In this document: piece by piece, positions 1 through 8,403 of the stretch
How the letters are laid out: each line of letters starts with the position of its first letter
How positions within the stretch are numbered: the first letter of the stretch is position 1
NCBI GenBank assembly: GCA_943370145.1
Contig: CALRPY020000060.1
Coordinates: 1-25,391, forward strand
DNA from: Ga0077536 sp943370145
GTDB taxonomy: Bacteria; Pseudomonadota; Gammaproteobacteria; Ga0077536
Reading direction: 5' to 3'
DNA: 25,391 nucleotides
Made by a program: the position numbers and the translations under genes
The notes under the pieces: generated by a model
Database searches by the model: none
What the model was told of the DNA's origin: nothing
The model's input: the letters and a program-made list of their open reading frames with translations, nothing else

Positions 1-536
1 GGGCGGCGCCGCCGCGGCTTGCGCTGGTCGGCCTGCGCGGTGCGGGCAAAACGACGCTGGGCGCGATGCTGGCGGCGGATCTGGGCTTTTCCTTCGTGGA
101 GCTGAGCCGCGAAATCGAACAGTTCGCCGGCTGCAGCGTCGGCGAGATCCAGGCGCTGTACGGGCCGAACGCCTACCGCCGCTACGAGCGCCGGGCACTG
201 GAGGAAGCGATCCGGATGCACCCGGAGGCGGTCATCGCAACTCCCGGGGGACTCGTGTCCGAGCCGGCCAATTTCAACCTGCTGCTGGAACACTGCGCGA
301 CCATCTGGCTGCGGGCCGCGCCGGCCGACCACATGAAGCGCGTGGTCGCGCAGGGCGACCTGCGCCCGATGGCCGGCAACCGCGAGGCGATGGCGGACCT
401 CGAGGCCATCCTCGCCGGGCGCGAGCCGTTCTACGCCAAAGCCGACTTCCAGCTCGACACCAGTGCCGGGTCGCTCGCGGAGACTTTCGAGGCGTTGCGC
501 GCGCTGGCCCGCCGCGCGCTCGGACGCGACGCATGA
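1..536 (+). CDS. boxR: BoxR/BzdR-type transcriptional regulator, C-terminal shikimate-kinase-like domain (5' truncated by window)
   Basis: The frame is open from the left edge (first full codon at 3) and ends at TGA 534-536, so only the C-terminal part is present. A Walker A loop, GLRGAGKTT, is encoded at 30-56. It is followed by shikimate-kinase-like sequence (DLGFSFVELSREIE, then ATPGGLVSEP). In the BoxR/BzdR family an N-terminal XRE helix-turn-helix is fused to this kinase-like domain, which senses benzoyl-CoA and relieves repression. The HTH would lie left of the window. The gene sits 109 bp upstream of boxC in the same orientation, which is the usual context and argues against a stand-alone aroK. 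The window cannot show whether the HTH is really there, so a plain shikimate kinase remains a less likely alternative. Confidence 0.85.
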   Translation, partial: AAPPRLALVGLRGAGKTTLGAMLAADLGFSFVELSREIEQFAGCSVGEIQALYGPNAYRRYERRALEEAIRMHPEAVIATPGGLVSEPANFNLLLEHCATIWLRAAPADHMKRVVAQGDLRPMAGNREAMADLEAILAGREPFYAKADFQLDTSAGSLAETFEALRALARRALGRDA

Positions 537-550
537 GCAGGCGCACCGGT

Positions 551-595
551 TTGCATTTTCGCCTTGACCCATTTCATGGCACGCAATATCGTGCC
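551..595 (+). promoter_or_regulatory. Putative boxCBA promoter with overlapping operator
   Basis: In the boxR-boxC gap there is a -35-like TTGACC (564-569), a 17-nt spacer and a -10-like TATCGT (587-592). A perfect inverted repeat, GGCACG-N6-CGTGCC (578-595), overlaps the -10. A TGCA lies just upstream at 552-555. A palindrome placed there would let a dimeric repressor block RNA polymerase. BoxR encoded next door is the obvious candidate, but this is inferred from position only. Confidence 0.45.
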
Positions 596-645
596 TGTCT
601 GTTCCCGCTGCGCCCCGAATGCGACAGTCCAGCCCGGAGATCCCC

Positions 646-2304
<1,659 letters not shown>

Positions 2305-2377
2305 AGTCCGGCCGGCGCCGCGCGACGTAGCGAATCGCAACGAACAACCGCATCACCCCGCAGCCACGGAGTACGAG

Positions 2378-3805
2378 ATGTCTGCAATCAACTACAGCGA
2401 GAAGATCCCCAACAACGTCAACCTGGCGGAGGATCGCGCACTGCAGCGCGCGCTCGAGCAGTGGCAGCCGAACTACCTGAACTGGTGGCAGGACATGGGG
2501 CCGGACGGCAGCCAGGACTTCGACGTCTACCTGCGCACCGCGGTCAGCGTCGACCCGCAGGGCTGGGCGAACTTCGGCCACGTGAAGATGCCGGACTACC
2601 GCTGGGGCATCTTCCTCAATCCGGCCGAGCAGGATCGCAGGATTCATTTCGGCGACCACAAGGGCGAGGCGGCGTGGCAGGACGTGCCCGGCGAGTACCG
2701 CGCCAATCTCCGCCGCATCATCGTCACCCAGGGCGACACCGAGCCGGCGTCCGTCGAGCAGCAGCGCCACCTCGGCCTGACCTGCCCCAGCCAGTACGAC
2801 CTGCGCAACCTGTTCCAGGTCAACGTGGAGGAGGGGCGCCACCTGTGGGCGATGGTCTACCTGCTGCACAAGTACTTCGGACGCGACGGCCGCGAGGAGG
2901 CCGAGGACCTGCTCGAGCGCCGCAGCGGCCAGCAGGACAACCCGCGCATCCTGCAGGCCTTCAACGAGCCGACGCCGGATTGGCTGTCGTTCTTCATGTT
3001 CACCTACTTCACCGACCGTGACGGCAAGTTCCAGCTCTGCGCGCTCGCGGAGTCGGCCTTCGATCCGCTCGCGCGCACGACGCGCTTCATGCTGACCGAG
3101 GAAGCGCACCACATGTTCGTCGGTGAATCCGGCGTGTCGCGCGTGATCCAGCGCACCTGCCAGGTCATGAACGACCTGAAGACCGACGACCCGGGCCGCC
3201 TGCGCGCCGCCGGCGTCATCGATCTGCCGACGCTGCAGCGCTACCTCAACTTCCACTTCAGCGTGACCATCGATCTGTTCGGCGCGGACGAGTCGAGCAA
3301 TGCGGCGACTTTCTACTCCACGGGCCTCAAGGGCCGGTACGAGGAAGGCAAGCGCGCCGACGACCACCAGCTCAAGGGCCAGACCTACACCGTGCTGCAG
3401 GCCCGCGATGGCCGGCTCGTCGAGAAGGAAGTCCCGATGCTGAATGCCTTGAACGAAGTGTTGCGCGACGACTTCATCAGGGATTCGATTGCAGGGGTGG
3501 AGCGCTGGAACAAGGTCATCGAGAAGGCCGGCATCCCGTTCCGCCTGAAGACGCCGCACAAGGCCTTCCACCGCAATATCGGCAGCCTCGCGGGCCTCAA
3601 GGTCTCGCCGGAAGGCCAGATCGTCAGCGACGCCGAGTGGGCGGCCCGCGTCAACGAGTGGCTGCCGAGCGCCAGCGATCGCGCCTTCGTCGCGAGCCTG
3701 ATGGGACGGGTCGTCGAGCCGGGCCGCTTCGCGAACTGGATCGCACCGCCGGCGATCGGCATCAATCGCCAGCCGGTCGATTTCGAGTACGTGCGCTTCA
3801 ACTGA
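2378..3805 (+). CDS. boxB: Benzoyl-CoA 2,3-epoxidase, diiron oxygenase subunit BoxB
   Basis: BoxB is the class I diiron oxygenase that epoxidises benzoyl-CoA with O2, using electrons from BoxA. The 475-residue product has the family's usual length. Diiron ligand motifs are visible in order: Glu122, Glu152-x-x-His155 (VEEGRHLW), Asp213, and Glu242-x-x-His245 (TEEAHHMF). These match the carboxylate/His set expected of a ferritin-like four-helix site. The C-terminus contains VVEPGRFANWIAPPAIGINR and ends DFEYVRFN. ATG 2378 is preceded by CGGAG at a suitable distance. It lies 73 bp after boxC and about 250 bp before boxA, the gap to boxA being filled by REP-like hairpins. All key residues are intact, unlike the antisense remnant near 5371-5740. 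Confidence 0.96.
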   Translation: MSAINYSEKIPNNVNLAEDRALQRALEQWQPNYLNWWQDMGPDGSQDFDVYLRTAVSVDPQGWANFGHVKMPDYRWGIFLNPAEQDRRIHFGDHKGEAAWQDVPGEYRANLRRIIVTQGDTEPASVEQQRHLGLTCPSQYDLRNLFQVNVEEGRHLWAMVYLLHKYFGRDGREEAEDLLERRSGQQDNPRILQAFNEPTPDWLSFFMFTYFTDRDGKFQLCALAESAFDPLARTTRFMLTEEAHHMFVGESGVSRVIQRTCQVMNDLKTDDPGRLRAAGVIDLPTLQRYLNFHFSVTIDLFGADESSNAATFYSTGLKGRYEEGKRADDHQLKGQTYTVLQARDGRLVEKEVPMLNALNEVLRDDFIRDSIAGVERWNKVIEKAGIPFRLKTPHKAFHRNIGSLAGLKVSPEGQIVSDAEWAARVNEWLPSASDRAFVASLMGRVVEPGRFANWIAPPAIGINRQPVDFEYVRFN

Positions 3806-3830
3806 GCGCAGCTCGCGGCCGGCACCGCCC

Positions 3831-3944
3831 GTAGGTTGGGCTGACGCAGGAAGCCCAACACACAGCGGCGCCGGCCCGTACCGCACGGGTATCGGGCAAG
3901 CTGCAGCACCCGCATCCCGTAGCCCGGGTGCAGCGCAACCCGGG
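3831..3944. repeat. Two REP-like palindromes with GTAG heads between boxB and boxA
   Basis: The first unit has GTAG at 3831-3834 directly joined to GTTGGGCT (3835-3842), a 9-nt loop, and the perfect complement AGCCCAAC (3852-3859). The second has GTAG at 3919-3922, with arms CCCGGGT (3923-3929) and ACCCGGG (3938-3944). A GTAG tetranucleotide at the foot of a hairpin is the hallmark of REP elements mobilised by RAYT (TnpA-REP) transposases. No RAYT gene is in this window. Such hairpins between operon genes commonly stabilise upstream mRNA or attenuate downstream expression. Confidence 0.6.
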
Positions 3945-4053
3945 GCCGGCGTCTCGCCGTGTCCCAGGATCCCTACGCAGGCTGGCGCACACGTGTCATG
4001 ACTGCGGGGGCTGGCCGGCAGCCGACGAGACGACAGGCGAACTGGGGGACTTC

Positions 4054-5319
4054 ATGACGGAGACGACGGCGGATGTCATCAGGCAGCACCTGATCGACCC
4101 TGAGATCTGCATACGCTGCAATACCTGCGAAGCCACCTGTCCGGTGGGTGCGATCACGCACGACAGCCGCAACTACGTGGTGGACGCCGCGAAGTGCAAC
4201 CTCTGCATGGCCTGCGTGCCGCCGTGTCCGACGGGCAGCATCGACAACTGGCGCACCGTGCCGGCGGCCACCGCCTACAGCGTGGAGGCGCAGCTCGGCT
4301 GGGACGAACTGCCGCCTGAACTTTCGCCCGACATGCTGGCGGAGGCCGGTGGGAGCGCCGTGCCCGTGACGGCGGCGGTTGCGGCTGTGGTCCCCGACGG
4401 CGCAACCCCGTTCAACAGCGCGAGCTGCAACGCGACCGTGCCGCCGTGGAGCGCGGCGCATGCCTACACCAATCTTTACGGGCCCCGCGCGCCGGAACCC
4501 TGGGTGAATGCCACGGTGGTCGGCAATGTCCGAGTGACCGAGGTCGGCACGGAGTACGACACCCACCATGTGGTGCTGGACTTCGGGACCATGCCCTTCC
4601 CGGTGCTCGAGGGACAGAGCATTGGCATCCTGCCGCCGGGCGCCGATGCCGACGGCCGGCCGCATCACCCGCGCCAGTACAGCGTCGCGAGCCCGCGCAA
4701 CGGGGAACGGCCGGGCTACAACAACGTCTCGCTGACCATCAAGCGCGTGCTGGAGGACCACCAGGGCCGGCCGGTGCGTGGCATCGCGAGCAACTATCTC
4801 TGTGACTGCGCGATCGGCGACCAGGTGCGGGTCACGGGGCCTTTCGGCGCCAGTTTCCTGATGCCCAACCATCCGCGCAGTCATCTCGTGATGATCTGCA
4901 CCGGTACGGGCAGCGCGCCGATGCGCGCGATGACGGAGTGGCGGCGCCGGCTGCGCGCCGACGGCAAGTTCGAGGGCGGCAAGCTGCTGCTGTTCTTCGG
5001 CGCGCGCACGAAGGAGGAACTGCCTTACTTCGGTCCGCTGCAGAACCTGCCCAGGGACTTCATCGACATCAACCTCGCTTTCAGCCGCACCCCGGGCCAG
5101 CCGCGCCGCTACGTGCAGGACCTGATGCGCGAGCGCGCGGCCGATCTCGCGGCGCTGCTGGGCGATCGGAACAGCCATTTCTACGTCTGCGGCCTGAAGG
5201 CGATGGAGGAGGGCGTCGTGCTCGCCCTGCGCGACATCGCCACGCAGGCCGGCCTCGCCTGGGAGGCGATTGCCGCCGATCTCAAGCGCGAGGGGCGGCT
5301 GCACCTCGAAACCTACTGA
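4054..5319 (+). CDS. boxA: Benzoyl-CoA oxygenase reductase component BoxA
   Basis: BoxA passes electrons from NADPH to the BoxB diiron site. The 421-residue product starts with a two-[4Fe-4S] ferredoxin domain: Cys19/22/25/29 (CIRCNTCEATCP) and Cys48/51/54/58 (CNLCMACVPPCP). A flavodoxin/ferredoxin-NADP reductase module follows, with the FAD motif RQYS at 207-210 and the pyridine-nucleotide motif beginning GTGSAP at 284. The end, RLHLETY, is typical of the family. Start ATG 4054 is chosen because GGGGG lies about 7 nt upstream and the ferredoxin domain begins immediately after. An upstream in-frame ATG at 3928 falls inside the REP-like hairpin and is rejected. It is the last gene of the boxCBA set; boxD and a benzoate-CoA ligase are not in the window. 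Confidence 0.95.
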   Translation: MTETTADVIRQHLIDPEICIRCNTCEATCPVGAITHDSRNYVVDAAKCNLCMACVPPCPTGSIDNWRTVPAATAYSVEAQLGWDELPPELSPDMLAEAGGSAVPVTAAVAAVVPDGATPFNSASCNATVPPWSAAHAYTNLYGPRAPEPWVNATVVGNVRVTEVGTEYDTHHVVLDFGTMPFPVLEGQSIGILPPGADADGRPHHPRQYSVASPRNGERPGYNNVSLTIKRVLEDHQGRPVRGIASNYLCDCAIGDQVRVTGPFGASFLMPNHPRSHLVMICTGTGSAPMRAMTEWRRRLRADGKFEGGKLLLFFGARTKEELPYFGPLQNLPRDFIDINLAFSRTPGQPRRYVQDLMRERAADLAALLGDRNSHFYVCGLKAMEEGVVLALRDIATQAGLAWEAIAADLKREGRLHLETY

Positions 5320-5370
5320 ACATGCCTGCGGCCCGGGTCCGTATCGCGGGCCGGGCTTGCCGGGCGCAGG

Positions 5371-5740
5371 CGATCTTCACGTATTCGAAGTCGCCCGCCC
5401 GCTGGTTGATGCCGGCGCGCGGCGGTGCTGTCCAACGCGCGCAACGGCCGGGTTCCACGCAGGGTTTCATCAGCGAGCCGATGAACGCCAGGTCGGCATC
5501 GTGCGGCAGCCAGTCCCCCTTGCCGCGTCCCCACGCCGCCGCGTCGAGCAGGCGTCCGTCCGGGCTGATGCGGCGGCCCCTGCATTCCCCGATGCGGCAA
5601 TTGAAGCCCTTGTGCGGCTGGCTGATAACGACAGCCAGTCCGGCGTGCGCTCGTTGAAAGCGCCGAGGATGCGCGGGTTGTCGGCCGGGCCGCTGCGCCG
5701 CTCGAGCAGCGCCCGCGCTTCCTCGACGAACACGTCGCCG
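5371..5740 (-). pseudogene. Degenerate, internally deleted boxB-like remnant (antisense to boxA operon)
   Basis: On the minus strand, 5740 down to about 5632 encodes ALLERRSGPADNPRILGAFN followed by ERTPDWLS, matching BoxB residues 178-204 of the intact gene above. At about 5621-5632 the sequence jumps, with a frame change, to PHKGFNCRIG, which continues through SPDGRLLDAAAWG, CVEPGRCARWTAPPRAGIN and DFEYVKI. That matches the BoxB C-terminus (from PHKAFHRNIG to DFEYVRF). About 185 central residues, including the Glu242/His245 diiron ligands, are gone, and the N-terminal half was not found. No open frame covers both halves. It is therefore a decayed paralogue or remnant of a transferred box locus, diverged from the intact copy (for example CARWTAPP against FANWIAPP). 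Confidence 0.8.
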
Positions 5741-5942
5741 CGGATCGATTCAGGCGCTTCCGTCAGTACATCGGCGGCATCGGCCCATGGATACTCCTGC
5801 GCAGGACGTTGCATCGGCCACGTTGCAGAGCAAGTATCCTGCTGGCAGTAACGAAGGATTTGATCCCCCGGCAGCGTCCGCGGCGCGCGCTCCCTGGGCC
5901 CTGCGCCAACGGAACCATCTCGCCGAACGGAGGAGGAACCAC

Positions 5943-6749
5943 TTGAAGACCTTCGCCTGGATACTGGCTGCGCTCGCTGGCCTGGGCCTCGTCGGGCTGC
6001 GGCAACTCGCCCACGGAAATTGGGGTTGGGCGCCGCTGCATGGCGCCGAGTTCGACGCGGATTCCTGCGCGCTCTATCACGTGATGCGCGGCCTCGAACA
6101 GGACCCCGCCCAGGATCCCGCCAACGCCGCGCTGGTCGAACGCTGCCGGCCGCGCTCGCAGGAAAACGTGTGGTTGCTGTCGCAGACCGGTGACGCGCTG
6201 CGCTTCGATCGACCCTCGCTGGTGAGATTGCGCATCGACGGCGTCGACATGGCGGTCGACCACCATGTCGAGAACCCGGTGATCATCGTCGAATTTCCCT
6301 ATCCGCCGGTGCCGCTGGAAGCCGGCGCCCACTGGCGGGCGCCGGGCGACGGGCAGCGCCGCTTGCGGGACGACGAACAGGAACGCCTGTCGCGTTACTG
6401 GAACCCGAGCTGGGCGGAACTCTTCGCCGAATGGTCTCTGGGGCGCGGTGAACACGAGGTGTGGCTGGGACGCGCGGCGATCCGGGATGCCCGGCACTGT
6501 GCGAGCGTCGAGGAACATGCGGCGCGCGGCGCGCGCATGTGCGTGCTGCACGTCACCAATCACAAGGGCGAGCCGGTCAGCGTGCGCTTTCCCCTCGACG
6601 AGGCGGTCGAGTGGCGGCTCGAGATGCTCGGGATCTGCCGCTTCGGGGGACGTGTCCGCCGGTGGCACAACCTTTTGCTGCAGTCCTGGTTCGGCCGCGT
6701 CGAGTACGCCGACGCGGGCTGCACGCCCTATGTCCCGGAGAAATCCTGA
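5943..6749 (+). CDS. Hypothetical membrane-anchored protein
   Basis: I do not recognise this family. Start TTG 5943 is preferred because a strong AGGAGG (5931-5936) sits 6 nt upstream. That gives 268 residues beginning MKTFAWILAALAGLGLVGL, a single N-terminal membrane segment (about residues 3-22). The remainder is soluble, rich in Arg, Glu and Trp, with scattered Cys residues (DSCALYH, GICRFGG, AGCTPYV), and is presumably periplasmic. An in-frame ATG at 5787 would add 52 residues, but it overlaps the start of the antisense boxB-remnant flank and has no clear ribosome site. The 3' end overlaps the convergent GNAT gene by 22 bp. No operon partner is evident. Confidence 0.7.
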   Translation: MKTFAWILAALAGLGLVGLRQLAHGNWGWAPLHGAEFDADSCALYHVMRGLEQDPAQDPANAALVERCRPRSQENVWLLSQTGDALRFDRPSLVRLRIDGVDMAVDHHVENPVIIVEFPYPPVPLEAGAHWRAPGDGQRRLRDDEQERLSRYWNPSWAELFAEWSLGRGEHEVWLGRAAIRDARHCASVEEHAARGARMCVLHVTNHKGEPVSVRFPLDEAVEWRLEMLGICRFGGRVRRWHNLLLQSWFGRVEYADAGCTPYVPEKS

Positions 6750-7252
6750 GCACTCGCGCCGACTTCCCGCACCATCACAGCGAGCGCATGGCCCTGCGCG
6801 ACCGCGCTGGCGTGGTAACGGAAACCCGCGCGCGCGAACCAGGCTTGCGCCGATTCCGTGAACAGGTAGACCTGCTCGTACGAAGTGGCGGCAAGGGCGT
6901 CGAGTGCGGCCTTCACCAGCGCCGCGCCGATGCCGCGCCGCCGCGCGCGCGGCGACACGTAAAGGCTCGCCAGCCACGGGTTCAACGCCGGCCAGCCCGG
7001 AAGGTCGTCGAAGACGAGGCTGACCGATCCCAACAGGCCGCCAGCACCGCGCGCGAGCAGCGTCATCGGCAGCCCGCCGTCAGCCGGTTCGGCCAGCAGT
7101 TCGCGCAGGGCACGCGCTTCGTCCCAGTCAGCGTAGAGATGGGCCCACTCGGCCGCGTGCCAGGTCGCGAGCGTCGGCGCGCAGTCGCGGGCGAGATGCA
7201 GCGGCAGCACTTCGAAGTCGCCGCGTGCGCCGTCTTCCGCGTGGCTCTGCAT
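6728..7252 (-). CDS. GNAT family N-acetyltransferase
   Basis: This is an acetyl-CoA-dependent N-acetyltransferase fold. The diagnostic acetyl-CoA pyrophosphate-binding loop is visible in LYVSPRARRRGIGAALV (R-x-x-G-x-G/A pattern), preceded by the beta-strand GSVSLVFDD. Near the end AWFARAGFRYHASAVAQG matches the usual beta5-alpha4 C-terminal motif. Start ATG 7252 gives 174 residues. A TTG at 7282 would extend it by ten and overlap the upstream lipoprotein gene by 10 bp, giving possible translational coupling; neither start has an ideal ribosome site. It is transcribed after the small lipoprotein gene and converges on the hypothetical membrane protein gene, overlapping its 3' end. The substrate cannot be predicted. 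Confidence 0.85.
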   Translation of the reverse strand: MQSHAEDGARGDFEVLPLHLARDCAPTLATWHAAEWAHLYADWDEARALRELLAEPADGGLPMTLLARGAGGLLGSVSLVFDDLPGWPALNPWLASLYVSPRARRRGIGAALVKAALDALAATSYEQVYLFTESAQAWFARAGFRYHASAVAQGHALAVMVREVGASAQDFSGT

Positions 7253-7272
7253 GCCTTGCTGCCCCGTGTGGG

Positions 7273-7557
7273 CTATGGACAACGGAAAGCGGAGCCTTCC
7301 GCTTCCGCTTCATCCATCTTCTGCCACAGCAGGTGGGTCGCGCCGAGCGCCGATGCTTCGTTCATCGCGGCATTGTGCGCGCCGACGACGTCGGAGGGCT
7401 CGAGCCCGGTCACCGCTGGCCCACGGCCGCGGACGGACCCGAGGAATTCGCAGCCTGTGACCGCCCCGGGATCCTCGGTCTGGGCGATCCGCCACGGGAG
7501 GGTGGCCTGGTTCGCGCAACCTGCACACAAGGCGGACAGGAGGATGAGTTTTCGCAA
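7273..7557 (-). CDS. Small lipoprotein, DUF4156-like
   Basis: The 94-residue product has a short lipoprotein signal: MRKLILLSALCAGC with the lipidated residue probably Cys14. The mature part contains TGCEFLGSVRG followed by NAAMNEASALGATHLLW. This resembles the DUF4156 pattern of a Cys-containing 'C-x-x-L-G-x-V' strand and a helix ending in L-G-A/G-x-x. Start TTG 7557 is supported by GGAGAG (complement of 7563-7568) 5 nt upstream. It lies directly before the GNAT gene on the same strand, so the two are probably co-transcribed. It is divergent from the NnrU gene across a 198-bp gap that would carry both promoters. Family assignment is from pattern only; function is unknown. Confidence 0.7.
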   Translation of the reverse strand: MRKLILLSALCAGCANQATLPWRIAQTEDPGAVTGCEFLGSVRGRGPAVTGLEPSDVVGAHNAAMNEASALGATHLLWQKMDEAEAEGSAFRCP

Positions 7558-7755
7558 GCGGGCTCTCCGGCAGTGAACGGGTGCGCAAGCTTAGCGAACG
7601 GACGCCGGCGCGGCGGCCTGCGTGTTGCGACGCAAGAAAAATTCCCGCGCGACAGCGCGCGCGCGCAGTGCGACAGCGCTGTCCGTGTGTGGCGTCCCGT
7701 CGTTTTCCGCTAGGATGCGGTGAACCCGTCAAGCAGTGCAGGGGGCAGCGGACGC

Positions 7756-8340
7756 ATGCAGTGGCTCGTCGTCGGACTCGTGGTTTTCCTCGGTGTGCAC
7801 TCGGTGTCGATCATCAATCGGCGCTGGCGCAACCGCATGGTCGCGAGGCTGGGTGAATGGTCGTGGAAAGGGCTCTATTCGCTGGTGGCCGCCATCGGGC
7901 TCGCCTGCGTGGTGTACGGCTACGGGCTTGCGCGGCAGGAGCCGTCGATCCTCTACGTGCCGCCCGCATGGTTGCGTCACGTGGCGCTGCTGCTGATGCT
8001 GCCGGTCTTTCCGTTCCTGCTGTCGACCTACCTGCCGGGCAGGATAAAGTCGACCATCAGGCATCCGATGCTCAACGCGACGAAGTTCTGGGCGACGGCG
8101 CACCTCTGCGCGAACGGTGGCTGGCATGACGTGCTGCTGTTCGGTGGTTTCCTGCTGTGGGCTTCGATCGACCGCGTGTCCGTGAAGTACCGCGCGGACG
8201 CGCCGCAGGCCGTGGCGCGGCAGGGCGGTCTCGCCAACGACGCGACCGCGCTGTTCGGCGGTCTCGCGCTGTACGCGCTGTTCGTGTTCTGGGCCCACGG
8301 AAAGGTGATTGGCGTCCCGTTGCTGACGGTATCGAACTGA
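7756..8340 (+). CDS. NnrU family integral membrane protein
   Basis: This is a 194-residue polytopic inner-membrane protein. Hydrophobic segments are visible at about residues 2-20, 38-55, 75-92 and 170-190, with further amphipathic stretches. The sequence shows the family pattern of FLGVHSVSI near the start, KGLYSLVAAIGL, then RHPMLNATKFWATAHLCANG (His/Asn-rich central loop) and LLFGGFLLWASIDRVSVKYR. NnrU was named from denitrification clusters. It is homologous to plant 15-cis-zeta-carotene isomerase, whose haem ligands are His residues, and the two central His here could play that role. Start ATG 7756 is chosen over the GTG at 7720 because a G-rich ribosome site lies about 10 nt upstream. 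It is 63 bp before the PQQ dehydrogenase gene on the same strand, but no denitrification genes are nearby. Confidence 0.85.
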   Translation: MQWLVVGLVVFLGVHSVSIINRRWRNRMVARLGEWSWKGLYSLVAAIGLACVVYGYGLARQEPSILYVPPAWLRHVALLLMLPVFPFLLSTYLPGRIKSTIRHPMLNATKFWATAHLCANGGWHDVLLFGGFLLWASIDRVSVKYRADAPQAVARQGGLANDATALFGGLALYALFVFWAHGKVIGVPLLTVSN

Positions 8341-8403
8341 GACCGGCGCTGGCCGGCAGACAAGAATCCGGGGCGTATCGCGCCCCCAACGAGGGGAGAG
8401 TGC

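Noticed and set aside
3928..4053. Upstream in-frame extension of boxA from ATG 3928
   Set aside because: The extra 42 residues are encoded by the REP-like hairpin region, while ATG 4054 has a good ribosome site and starts right before the ferredoxin domain.
5270..5851. Plus-strand open frames across the boxB remnant
   Set aside because: They have no ribosome site or domain and are shadows of the degenerate minus-strand boxB sequence.
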